Shown piece by piece: positions 10,774 through 21,465 of a DNA stretch of 64,000 bases. The notes under the pieces were generated by a model. The model did no database searches, was not told the DNA's origin, and was given only the letters and a program-made list of their open reading frames with translations. A program made the position numbers and the translations under genes. The stretch is from Vigna angularis. Taxonomy: Eukaryota > Streptophyta > Magnoliopsida > Fabales > Fabaceae. Position 1 is the stretch's first letter; every line of letters begins with the position of its first letter. The stretch is taken from contig NC_068974.1 in NCBI RefSeq assembly GCF_016808095.1, positions 13,330,001-13,394,000 on the forward strand. The letters run 5' to 3'.

Positions 10774-11950
10774 CTTTACGGCTAGTCATGGGTGCATCTT
10801 GAAATGCAGCTTTATAACTAGCTTCTTCCTCCTTTGCTTGCGTCTCATCTTTGAAGACGTCTACCACCACTCTCTCCTCTCTGTCTTGGAGCACCACTAT
10901 ACCTTCATTTACATCAATGATAGCTCTAGCCGTTTTCATAAACGGTCTTCCAAGTATGATAGGTATCTTCTCTGTCTCCATCTTCATCACCACAAAGTCT
11001 GCCAAGAACTGAAGTCTGCCAACACAAACTATAATGTCCTCTACAATCCCACATGGCTCCTTTGAAGATCCATCGGCCATTACTATTTTAACCTTTGCAG
11101 GTTTCACTTTAACATTGCCGATTTGCTCCAGTAAAGAATAAGGTATCAAGTTAACACTTGAACCTAAATCAAGGAGAGCTTTCTTTACCTTTTTCTTCCC
11201 TATGGTACAAGGGATAGAAAAACTGCCTGGATCTATTGCTTTAGGAGGGAATGACTCTTTTTTAACAGTTATACACTCTTTTGCCTCATCATCTCTACGT
11301 CTCTTCTTGGTAGAGATTTCTTCATCAGATTTTGTGTAAATTGTGATTTGCTGTAGAATATGTTCCCAAGGTGCTTCATTATCCACCATTCTGAATAATT
11401 CTGTGAAGTCCAGTTGTTTCCCTTGATGGATTGGAAAAGGAAAAGTACTTTTGCTCTCTTCTGTATCTAACTCAACTTTATCATCATCAACACTCTTAAC
11501 CACCTTGCACTCTTCTCTGGGGTTAACCTTAGTATTAGCCCCAAAATTTCTATTTGGCCTTTCTTCCAATTGCTTGGTAATCTGACCCATTTGAATCTCC
11601 AAGTTCTTTATAGCAGCTTCAGTGCTCTTTTGAGAAGATTCAGTTTTCTGTATGAATTGCTGAAGAGTTTCTTCCAACCTTGTTGATCTTTCATTAAGCA
11701 TAGATAACTGTTGCCAAAAGGTTGGTTGCTGCTGCTGCTTATTATATTGATTAGCTTGCCCAGTTTGTCCTTGACCAATGCTTGGGTGTGGTTTCCACCC
11801 TTGATTGTAATTCCCTTGACGGTATGGAAATTGATTGGCCATGAAATTAACGTCCTCTATAGCTTCAACTGGAAAGGCACATTGACCATTGATATGGTCA
11901 CCTCCACATAATTCGCACAACTGGGTTTGTACCTGTGCAGCAGTTCTCAA
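10637..11950 (-). pseudogene. A1 gag C-terminal part with zinc knuckle and aspartic protease
   Basis: 437 codons in the same frame as the gag ORF at 12038-12913, separated from it by two in-frame stops (TAG at about 12038 and TAA near 11968). It begins with a zinc-knuckle-like CELCGGDHINGQC, then a Q-rich stretch and a coiled-coil-like segment (TRLEETLQQFIQKTESS). The protease has the catalytic-loop motif DLGSSVNLIP (DTG-class with L at the second position), the flap-side stretch FLADFVVMKM and the conserved ILGRPFMKTARAIID. It ends soon after at 10637 with no reverse transcriptase following. Protease would cut Gag during particle maturation. Confidence 0.8.
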
Positions 11951-12037
11951 CTCTTTGGGTAATTATGCAAGAGTTATAGTCAGAGTCTCCAGCTGTTGAG
12001 TTAGAATTTTATTTTGTGCTAGCAAGGCATCATGCGT

Positions 12038-12913
12038 CTATAATTGTAGAACTCCTTTCTGTTGCGTAGGAGCTCCTCTTTCACTGTGGAGTTCATTATC
12101 ACTAGTAGCCATATTTTCAATAATTTCTGTTGCTTCCTCTAGAGTCTTCCATTTAATGTTTCCTCCTGCTGAGGCGTCCAGCATCATCTTGGTTTGTGAA
12201 CCAAGCCCTCCAAGGAAAGTTAAGACTACTTCCTGTTCTTCAAAGCCATGCGTGGGTGTTTTTCTTAGCAGACTTTTGTATCTATCCCATGCATGCCCCA
12301 GTGATTCTTCCATGCCCTGCTTAAATGAAGATATCTCTTGCTTGCCTTTTGTCACCTTTGATTGTGGAAAGTACTTGTTTAAAAACTTTGTTACCACTGC
12401 TTCCCACTCTGTGAAACTTCCTTCTGGGAAAGAATTCAACCAAAGCTTAGCATTGCCTCCCAATGAGAAAGGAAACAAACTAAGTTTGATCGCTTCATCT
12501 GGCACCCCATTAATTTTGACTGTGTTGCAAATCTCATTGAAGGTAGTGAGGTGCTCATATGGGCTTTCATGAGATAACCCATTGAATTGGTTGCTTTTTA
12601 CCAGTTGGATCAGTGCTGGTTTGACCTCCATGTTAGCTGCATTGACTCTAGGTCTAGCTATACTGTTAAAGTGCTGAGGTCCAGCTGTATTGGTGTAATC
12701 AACAAGAGTTCTTCTCATATTATTGTTCTCCATATTTTCTGTGCTATGAACAGAACCTTGTGGTGATGGTTGTAACAGAGTTTCCGGAGGAGGGAAAAGT
12801 TCTCTAGATGTTCGGATTCTTCTCCTCCGTCTACTCTCGTCTAGACCTTCAAGCAAAGGTTCTGTTGTTTTCTTGCTCCTAGTTTGAATTGCCTCCTGCA
12901 TACACAAGAACAC
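12038..12913 (-). pseudogene. gag: A1 gag N-terminal part (Athila-type capsid)
   Basis: 291 codons. Basic N-terminus (ESRRRRRIRTSRELFPPP), then the plant retrotransposon gag domain: FNGLSHESPYEHLTTFNEIC, KLSLFPFSLGGNAKLWLN, FTEWEAVVTKFLNKYFPQ, ESLGHAWDRYKSLLRKTPTHG, LTFLGGL. This is the Athila pattern, and the same domain order is seen in the T1 gag. The frame is stopped by TAG and then continues in register into 11950, so the original gag-pro was one long frame now broken by two nonsense changes. Confidence 0.85.
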
Positions 12914-13144
12914 AAAACCCTAGAATATTTGGTTAGCACAAAAAGATATAGGAGAAGATAAAAACAGAAAACAGAAAAATACAAATAAAAACAGAAAATA
13001 AAATAAAATCTAATCTAATCAAATAAAATAAAATAAAATCAAATAAAAACCGAAAAATAAAAAAAAACAGAAAATAAAAACAGAAATTCAAAATTAAAGT
13101 CAAAGATAATCAATAATCACACAAATTAACCAGTTAAACCACGA

Positions 13145-13166
13145 GTCCCCGACAACGGCGCCAAAA
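13145..13166 (-). other. A1 primer-binding site
   Basis: On the minus strand the sequence next to the LTR reads TGGCGCCGTTGTCGGGGA. This is the primer-site type typical of Athila/Tat elements (often assigned to tRNA-Asp) and sets the direction of the element as minus. Confidence 0.9.
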
Positions 13167-13169
13167 ACT

Positions 13170-14117
13170 TGATGGACAAATTTATGAACACCAAAATATG
13201 ATGTCACAAACTTGTTTTTCAATCGGCAAGTATGACCGAATCGTTCAAGTAATAAACTTGGTAAGACCAAGTATCGTTCTTCCCAAAGGACTCACGGCCT
13301 AGTTTAGTTGTGTGGTTTCTTGATTAGCTAAGACTTAAAGACGAAATATTTGGATTTTTATATGCAAAAGACGAAAATTAAATATGTATGCATGAAGTTT
13401 TGATCAATGGGAAAAGCACAAGATAAACACTTTCAATGAAATATATGTATGGATATGTTGTTGGGGGTCAATTTCATCTTATCCACTCTCATATATTTTA
13501 GGAATTCAACATTCAAATCATCATTGTTAATGCCACTCTCTAAAGTACCTTTCAAGAAGGCTTCTCCCTAATCACGAGTTCATACAATTCCTAGCATTCC
13601 TAATGATCAGTTCATAAGTGCAGGAGCTTAACGACAACCAATATACTATTGGGAGAAATTCCCCGGATCTAGACTTCCCCGTACGTGCCCGTATCGACAA
13701 AACCACTAATCATGCATCGAATGAGTTAAACAACGCAAGCATTAAGCAAAGAGGAAAAACCCTAACTAATGATGAAAGAAAGCATAGGTCTTAATTAAAA
13801 GATGTTAAAACAAATTCCATATATGAGAGCTTCAAAAGATTATATTGATTCCCCAACAAACATACAAGGTTTAGTTCACCATATTCATGGTGAACCTAGA
13901 TGAATAACAATGAAAGAATGGAAGATAAAACCCTAGAAAGGTGAAGAGGTAGCCTGAGCATCCAAGATCCTCCTTCAAAGGGGTGGAAGAGAGAGTGTTT
14001 GCTTCGTTTCTGCTAAAGATACAAACCCTAGGACATCCTAAAGCTTATATACTATTCTAAAATTACAAAAAATCTAGGTCCAAGCCCATAAGTATGCCGC
14101 TCAGCGGTAAAGTACCG
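13170..14117 (-). repeat. A1 LTR (biological 5' LTR), first segment, cut by T1
   Basis: Matches 5536-6473 and then continues as 23804-24159. The pre-insertion sequence held an extra tandem CCGCTCAGCGGTAA block compared with the other LTR. T1 entered beside this palindrome, duplicating TACCG. Confidence 0.92.
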
Positions 14118-16449
14118 TGCTACGACTGTCGCGGTCATACAAATTTGATTGCAGAAATAAGTATGCAGTATAACTAGGAAGTGACTCCTAGGTCGTCTCA
14201 CAAGGACCAATTTGTGACGGTTCAGTCTCAGATTTTTTTTTTACACAAAAGGGGGGTGTTTGTGAATATTTTTGGATGCGAAAAATAAAATTAAAACTGG
14301 AAATTAAATAACACAGAATTTAAAAAATGTTGAAATAAATTTAAAAGACAATAAAAACTGAACAATGAAAGACAGTAAAAACGGAACAGTAATTATGCAG
14401 AAACGGTAAAAACATTGTAATTAAAATTTACCAAAAGCTTCAGTAAAAATAAACCGTAAAAAATGACTCTTGAAAATAACATTACCAGTAAAACACAATG
14501 ATAGAATTTAACGGTGTAGAAAATCATTAACGGTAAATTTAAGAGATAAAAAGATTTAACTGGAAATGGAATAAAAACAATAAAAATAAAATTGTTTGAC
14601 TGAAAATGAAATTCAACATTAAAATAAAATTCTGTAGAAGTAAAAATGAAATGAACAATGCTTCAGAAATAAAAACTACATTTTTGGATGAAATGGAAAC
14701 TCAGCCCCTGGAAGGGAGGAACCGAGAGTTGCTTCCTAAACTTACTCCTAATCCTAAATCTAATCCCCTTTAAAATTCTCCCAAGTCTCCTCCTTTTCTT
14801 CTCTGCTGCCTTCCATTTTTATAACCACAATTCTTAACCCGTGAGCCTCTCCTTTTGCCAACTTGTCTTCTTCTTCAATCACTTTTTGCACACCATTCCA
14901 ATCGTGGGCTCCTCGTGGTTGTCCGTGAAGACTCTTCTTTTCGGTTGCTGGCTTTTGAGGATGTAGCTGGATAGTGAAGGCAGCTGGTTCTGCAAAAGTT
15001 CAATCACCGTGAGCTCCTCTCCCTCTGCATACATCTTCTCCAACGTGCTGGACTGATGGAGGTTGCTGGACTGGGAAACTGAGAGTGGCGGCTGGAGTTT
15101 GAAGCTTGCTGGACTTGCAACCAAGCTGGATGCTTGAAGCTGCTGCTGGTGTTTGCGCAGGCCGTGAGCTTTGCCAAATGAAGATCCAAATCTAAAAGTT
15201 TGTGTGGAGTGGAAGAGATGGAGAGTTAAAGAAAATCTGCACTCCAAGCCTCTCAAAAGCCGTGACCTTCCATGGGTGGTGGCTTCTCTTCTTCCAGCAG
15301 GCCTTGTCTCTCTTCTTGCTTCTCTTCCAGGCCGTGACAGCATCCAGTCCGTGACAGCAGCAACTGTGATCTTTCCTTCAACGTGCACATCATCCCTCTT
15401 CTCCTTTGGACGTAAGCTGGACAACACCGAAAATAATAATGTTGGCTTTCTTTTCTTTCTTGTTGATTTTTGGATGAAAGAAATGAATGGTTGCAAGCCG
15501 TGGAATGTTGTCAGCTGGATGTCAATTCAAGTCCATTTGTTGTGCAGCGCTCCATTTTTCTCCCAATTAGAAACCACGTTCCAAGCCAAGAAAGGGTGTG
15601 GGGGCGGATCCCACTTTTATTCCCTTGTATATTACCAGAATAAATTGTCCATGGGGCCGTGTGCTTCCAGCTCTTGGAGTTCCTAGATGAGGACGTGGCA
15701 GCAGCCCTTGAATCCATGTGCTTCACGTTAAAATGCATCACCATTCTATGATTTGTTCTTGAACAAAAACATCATACACTAATATCACTAAGTGACCATT
15801 TCTTCACGTGAATCACCGTTCCACTTTTGCTCTCTTGCTCCAGATTTATTTGTCCATGGGCCGTGTGGTGTGTCCTTGGTTGCTCTTTCTCCATGCCCCG
15901 TGACCAAATTATTGTTGCAGCATTTCCAACTCTTTGTTTGGAAGCAAATTGGAAAGTACTATTTTATTTCCATTGTGTATACGTGGGACATGGTGTTCCC
16001 TTACAAAATTTAATTATTGAACATCATTACTTCTTAAGCAATTGTGTGGCAGTAACGTGTGCTCAGCATACCAGCCCATATTCAATTAAAACCTTACTTT
16101 CACAAAGCTACGTTCACTTTTAATACTAGAAATGAATTGTTCTTTTCTTCCCAGGAATATCAGTGTGCCTCCAATGCCCCTTTTTCTTGTGTCAAGAGAA
16201 ATTAATCCTTTGACTAAATTTTCATTTCTCATTTAATCTCTAAATATCCCAAACTGTATTTTCAAAATTTTCCCTGCAATTATTAATGCAAATAATTAGC
16301 TCAGATAATTCAAATTAATTAAAATAAGAATTTCTGATCGAATTAAGCACTGTTAAGGAAAATAGGAGAATACTGGACAATTAAGCACAATTCCCCAATT
16401 AATTCTAGTACAATAAACTAAGTGAAGTGAACAAAATATTGGCTCATCA
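14118..16449 (-). repeat. T1 LTR (biological 3' LTR)
   Basis: 2332 bp, TG...CA. Near-identical to 21466-23798. Read on the minus strand, TATAAAAATGG at about 14813-14823 is a candidate TATA box. The related T2 LTR (62629-63150) lacks the middle of about 1.7 kb (about 14665-16363). A 205-codon minus-strand frame (14879-15496) and its copy at 22228-22845 lie upstream of this TATA box; I see no known domain and do not call a gene. Confidence 0.93.
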
Positions 16450-18025
16450 AAATAGACCACACTTAGTCTTTTGCACTCCTGGGCAAAATCAAGACGCAAA
16501 TCAGGGAATAGTTCATAGGACATCAAAGGAGTAACACAGACTCAGCAGACAGAAAAATAAAGACTCACAAGAAAGTAAACAGAATTTACACAGTTCTCAA
16601 GAAGTCTGGACAGAGAAAAGATGTAGAAAATATCCAACACATCATCAAGAAAAGCATATACTTATAGAAATCATCCAAGCAATTCAATACATAGCAAAAT
16701 GATTAATTAGTTCAAGAGGTGATTCATAAGTAACATAACCTCACAGATGCACTATAGTGTTTCTCTCAAGTGTCTAGGGTAAATAATAATATCAGCTCGA
16801 TGTACTCAAGAAAACAAACACAAGTAGACTTGGCAAGCTTCTAATTATCAATACTTAAAACATATGCATGTTCAGATCAAAAGGTCTTTACTGGGTTGTA
16901 ATGGGGCCAAGGACAGAGGAGGATAAATTTGGATAAGTAGCTATAGCTCAGAAGAAATAGAGGTGCACTAGGAAAAAATGTAAACACAGTGAAATCTCAC
17001 CCAAACCTCTAATTCAATCCTCTTCTCGACTCCATTATTCACAAAAAATATTTTTCAATTTTTTTTTTCTTTTTCTCATCATTTTTTTTTTATCCTGTCT
17101 TCTTTCTTTTTTTTCCCTTTTTTTTTTATCACATAACAGGATATAAATTATCATTTCAAAACATGATGAGGAACCAACTAGCCAATTCATCAGAATTCCC
17201 AAGGAGACCACACTTATTCACAAAATACTTCTATAGCTCCAGACTTTCCTAAGGTTAAGGTAATCATTTGTTTTTCACTTAGGATCAGTGTATGAGCTTC
17301 AACACAAAGAAATATATACAGTATAGGCTCAAAGGGGTTATCAAAGGATAATAACAAGGTAGGCTTATTTGGCTAAAGAGGCTCAAGAACAAAAATGCCT
17401 TTATCACGTCTGAACATGTATATCAATCAAGTATATAAAAAAGAATCAAGCCAAGGCATATGTGCAAGCATTCAAGATACATATCACACACAAGAAAGAA
17501 AATTAAGTGGCTCAAATCTCTCACACAGGGTGTTTTTGTCACGATTAAATCAACCTCTTAAACATTATAATCATTTTTCCAAGCAGAGAAAAGCAAGGAT
17601 TGCAATCTATAAGTATTAAGTAAGTGAAGGAAAAATCTACAACTTAGACAAAATCCAGAAATCAGGAGAAAAATGTAAAATTTATTGCACTCAAGACACA
17701 CTAAAACAACTTAAAACAGAAAAAAATTTAACACTAAAAAAAAAACAAAAAAATTTAACACACAAAATACATACTAACAGAAACTAACAGAAAATTCAAA
17801 ATTTCTCCCTAGTAGACCACACTTAAACCACACAATGTCCTCAGTGTGTTACAATCATCAGATTTGTCAATTTGAAAGCAGTCAAATAATATAGACAAGT
17901 GCAATAAAAAGTAGGAAAAATGGGAAGAAATTTTCAGTAACATCCATCAGAAGATGTCTAAATCACCTAGCACCCATTAGTAGATGCTAAAAATAATTTT
18001 TTTTTTTTTTTTTTTGAAAAAGGAG
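16450..18025 (-). other. T1 3' untranslated region
   Basis: Starts with AAAATAGACCACACTTAG next to the LTR, which on the minus strand is the polypurine end. AT-rich with several poly-T runs (17050-17130). Most of 16610-17610 is absent from T2. Near 17942-17992 are hairpin words CATCCATCAGAAGATG and AGCACCCATTAGTAGATGCT like those in A1. No gene seen. Confidence 0.6.
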
Positions 18026-18125
18026 ATGACCGGCACTGTGACAACAGTTTCGGTGGCAATGACCGGAACTGTTGCTACAGTGGCGGAATTTTGGCTATAA
18101 ATAGGCACCTCCTCAGCGTCTGAGC
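18026..18125 (+). promoter_or_regulatory. promoter of the captured WOX gene: two direct repeats and a TATA box
   Basis: Two diverged copies of a 33-bp unit start at 18026 and 18059 (ATGACCGGCACTGT, then ATGACCGGAACTGT, each continuing to CAGT...GGTGGC/GTGGCG). A textbook TATA box TATAAATA is at 18096-18103, followed about 30 bases on by a CT-rich region suitable for transcription start. The orientation matches the homeobox gene and is opposite to the retrotransposon. Confidence 0.7.
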
Positions 18126-18297
18126 GCCATTTCCTGACTCTCACTCTCTCCTCTCTACTTCTCTCTCAACTCTCTCTCTGCTCTCTCTGCTCTTTCTCTC
18201 AACCTGAGCGTCTGGAATCTCTGCGGAGCCTCTGCCCCGGTGCCTTCTGAAGAGCTGAGAACCGCGAGGAGCTCCTCTGCCAACCCTACTTCTCCGG
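18126..18297 (+). other. predicted non-coding 5'UTR exon of the WOX gene
   Basis: Starts just downstream of the TATA box, is CT-rich and contains no ATG. It ends at a perfect plant donor, GTAAGT at 18298-18303. The matching acceptor TTTTAG ends at 18926, three bases before the coding ATG. The intron (18298-18926) is T-rich, as plant introns are. Confidence 0.65.
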
Positions 18298-18929
18298 GTA
18301 AGTCCTCTGCACCTTGGATCTCTATTTCTTCCTTTTCTGCTTCTCTCAAGTTTCCAGATCTTTCCCTTTCTGTATTTCCTTTATTTTTTTCATCACTGCC
18401 CTACTCTCTTTATTTTTCTCTGCTTGTTCTCTTTCCTTCTCCCTTGTCCTGCTTTCCTGTTATTTATTATTTTTTTTTCTTTACTGCATTACCTGTCCTC
18501 TTCCCCTCTCCGATCCATCTTCTTTCTTCCCCTTCAATTTTTTTTTAGTCTTTCCAGTTTTCTGATTATTAAGCACACTAAAAACAACTAAAAATCAAAC
18601 TAAAATAAAAAATAATGGACAAAACACTGGACCTAGATCCGTTAGGACCCTTTGCGAGGACCAGGACCTAAACATGGACAAAACAGATGGACCGAAAACT
18701 GGAAAATGAACAAACCTGAGACAAGACACTGAAACAAAGACTGACAGGACAAAATAAATTTAACGGGAAACAAAAACAAATAAGGAAAACACAGAACTAA
18801 TCTAATTTTTTTTTATGCTTCTTCTTTTTTATGTTTTTTTTTATATGTTTTGTTTTTCTTTTCTTTTTTATGTTTTTGTTCTTTTTATTTTTTGGTTTTT
18901 TTTTTTCATTTTTTTTTATGTTTTAGAAT

Positions 18930-19478
18930 ATGATGAGCGAGATGGAAATCGAGAGATACACCAGTCAGCGGTGGCGTCCTACCGAAGATCAGGTCAAGAT
19001 GATGACCAACATCTTCAACTACGGGGTTACCCATCCAAGCCGAGCGCAAGTCGTCGAGATCACGTCTCGACTAAGGACCTACGGAGATGCCAGCGAATAC
19101 AACGTGCACTGCTGGTTCAACAACCACGGCAATCGGGTCAGGCGCTGGCAAGCGGAGATAGACCCCACTGGCACTCAGTTTTCACAACTGCCGCTGTACA
19201 TGTACGGTAAGAACTCTCATCAGATCTCAATTTATTGAATTTTTTTTTTTTTTTTATTATTATTAACACAATTTTTATTTTTTTTTTTTTGAGAAGAAAA
19301 TGGCTGGGTGGTAATGAGGGCACCGAGGCTGCTGGACCTGTTTCCCGTCCCGATCATCATCGACGACGACAGAGATGAGCGACAAATCCCTCCGCCTAGG
19401 CCTCCTACATTCCGAACCAGAGCTCCCTCAACGGAGCTCTCCCTAAGATCACCACCGAGCAACTACTTTCGTTTTTAA
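18930..19478 (+). CDS. WUSCHEL-related homeobox protein captured in a retrotransposon
   Basis: Two coding exons, 18930-19206 and 19294-19478, give 153 residues. The donor is GTAAGA at 19207; the acceptor is GAG or AAG at 19291-19296, a NAGNAG pair, and both keep the frame. Residues about 13-76 are a WOX homeodomain: QRWRPTEDQ, a G-x-x-x-P turn (GVTHPS), ITSRLRTYG and recognition helix NVHCWFNNHGNR. The DNA-contact N of WF-x-N is kept, but the usual WFQNHKAR is WFNNHGNR. Exon 2 gives a WUS-box-like LLDLFPVP (105-112), an acidic DDDRDE and a short EAR-like ELSL (140-143), in the order known for WUS-clade proteins. WOX proteins are transcription factors, mostly repressors, acting in stem-cell niches. 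It lies antisense to T1, so its introns survive passage through the T1 RNA. Activity is unproven. Confidence 0.82.
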
Positions 19479-20070
19479 AGCTTTATATTTTATTTTTTAT
19501 TATGTTTTTTTTTCCGCTGGCCGAGTGTGGCCAGAATATTAATGAGGCATGTAATCTGAACAATTATTATTTTTTTTATGTTTTTCTTTTTAGTATTTTT
19601 TTATGTTTTTATTAAGGTCTGTAATATTTAACGATCAGAAATGATCGAACCCAGAACACTTTTATTTAGTTTTTATGTATTTTTGTTATATTTGTTTAAT
19701 TAATAAATGCACTTAAATTATTATCTCTGCTCAAACTATATTCCACTGACCATTACAGCAACTTTACTCTCAGATTTTTTTTTTTTTTTTTATATAACAA
19801 AAAACTAAATAAATAAATAAAAACAGAACACATATTAACGAAACAAAAGACCTAATATTGAATCAAAATATCAAACCAAATAAAACACATATTTCAAAAA
19901 CAGTAAACAAAACACATATTTACAAAACATACATTAACAAAATAACAGACCTAAACAGAACACAATTTTTTTTTTTTAATAAAAAATTTGTAAACTAAGA
20001 AAATCAGAATTCTCCCCTAATTCGCAAATTAAGAAAATTAAGGGAAAAAGGAATAGGAAAACTCCCCTGG
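19479..20070 (+). other. WOX 3' flank and junction back to T1
   Basis: T-rich and A-rich tracts with no further gene. Homology with T2 resumes at about 20044 (GGAAAA...ACTCCC, then GGTTATGGTGG), so the foreign segment ends near there. Confidence 0.5.
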
Positions 20071-21024
20071 TTATGGTGGTAGTTGCCAAACTTGGATTAT
20101 CAGGGAGATGTCTTTTGCCTCAGGATCCAGCGATGAAATTTTTAGGAGGAACTGCTTCATCAATATTGCTCTATCATTCCCAACAAGATTTTTCTTCTTT
20201 CTTTTCATAGCAATCTGTTTCGACAGTATCTTTCCTTCTACTGGTAGTTGTTGAGCGTGTGACACCGGAATAGATATCTCTGGCTCGCTCAAAGAAGTAG
20301 CAGTATACTCTCCTTCATTAATCGTGCATTCCTTAATGTCAGCACCTGCATTCTCTTTTAACTCTGCATTCTTGTCACCAAACTCACATTTGATAGCATC
20401 AATCTCTAAGTCATCAGCTGCATCCTCAGGGATATCAGTATCAGAATCCAGAACAGGCTGCTCAAGTTCTTCCTTTGCTACCTCAATTGGACTTTCACCA
20501 GCCAGCTTGCAGAGTAACTTCCTCGCTTCTGTTGGGGTTATATCCATCCAACATCCACCAATAGCTGCATCCACAAGTATCATTTCATTGTCCAGGAGCC
20601 CTTCATAAAAATAAGTCAAGAGCAAATGCTCTGGAATTTGGTGGTTTGGACAAGTTGTGCAGAGCCTGTTAAACCTTTCCCAATAATCTGCCAGGCTTTC
20701 TTCTTTAAACTGCTCAATGGCAGTTATCTTCCTCCTAATGCTGATCACCTTTGCTGCTGGAAAGAACTTGTCGAAGAATTTTTGTTGTGTTTCCTGCCAA
20801 CTATTAAAAGGATATTGGTATATGAACCAGTCTCTTGCTTCATCTTGCAGGGATATGGGAAACATTTTAATCAACACTGTCTCCTTGGAAACACCAGCAG
20901 GCCTCATAGATAAACACACCAAACTAAACTCCTTGAGGTGCCTGTATGGATCTTCATGTGCCAACCCAAGGAATTTGGGAAGACACTTGACTAGATCATA
21001 CATCCAGTCTTGAGAATCTGTCAT
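20071..21024 (-). CDS. gag: T1 Gag (Athila-type capsid protein), intact
   Basis: 317 codons with no stops. The plant retrotransposon gag core covers residues about 15-175: LPKFLGLAHEDPYRHLKEF, IKMFPISLQDEARDWFIY, WQETQQKFFDKFFPAAKV, ESLADYWERFNRLCTTCPNH, LTYFYEGL, VDAAIGG. An acidic region follows (DTDIPEDAADDLEID), then a basic patch (KRKKK) and a C-terminus MKQFLLKISSLD...SLIIQVWQLPP that is conserved in T2. No zinc knuckle and no protease. The protein would assemble particles and package T1 RNA, with enzymes supplied by another element. Confidence 0.88.
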   Translation of the reverse strand: MTDSQDWMYDLVKCLPKFLGLAHEDPYRHLKEFSLVCLSMRPAGVSKETVLIKMFPISLQDEARDWFIYQYPFNSWQETQQKFFDKFFPAAKVISIRRKITAIEQFKEESLADYWERFNRLCTTCPNHQIPEHLLLTYFYEGLLDNEMILVDAAIGGCWMDITPTEARKLLCKLAGESPIEVAKEELEQPVLDSDTDIPEDAADDLEIDAIKCEFGDKNAELKENAGADIKECTINEGEYTATSLSEPEISIPVSHAQQLPVEGKILSKQIAMKRKKKNLVGNDRAILMKQFLLKISSLDPEAKDISLIIQVWQLPP

Positions 21025-21440
21025 TTTCTCTATTTCTAGTTCAAAACCTATCTTAGACCTGGACTTTCACTTCAAGCAAAGATTATAAAAAAAATACGAA
21101 AGCATAACATGAAGTAAAACTAACAACTCCAGTTTTTTTTTTTTTAATTAACAGATAAAATACATATGACACGCATACAGAAAATAGAACATCACATCAC
21201 AACACAAAATAAAACACAACACAATTAAACATATAAAAGACAAAACATATATTACAACCACGTAATAAAACAAAAACAGTAAAAATCAAAAACAAGAACC
21301 TGGACTGAAGTGACAACGCCGCCAAAATTTGCTGAAGGTGTCGTTGTCGCCTACAAAAATATACAAGACAAAACACACAAAACAAACATATTAACAAAAC
21401 AAAAATTTACACAACAAAAATCTAAAACCGAACCGTTATT

Positions 21441-21465
21441 GGTCCCCGGCAGCGGCGCCAAAATT
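21441..21465 (-). other. T1 primer-binding site
   Basis: On the minus strand, TGGCGCCGCTGCCGGGGACC lies three to four bases from the LTR end, again the Athila/Tat type. It differs from the A1 site at two positions. Confidence 0.9.

Noticed and set aside
14879..15496. 205-codon frame in the T1 LTR and its copy at 22228-22845, plus a 171-codon frame on the other strand
   Set aside because: Both are in the U3 part of an LTR, show no known domain, and are identical only because the LTRs are nearly identical. No start context or promoter supports them.
18930..19238. Single-exon reading of the homeobox frame to the stop at 19238
   Set aside because: That end reads through a consensus donor into the intron. 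Splicing at 19206/19294 gives a longer product with a WUS-box-like motif in frame, which is much more convincing.
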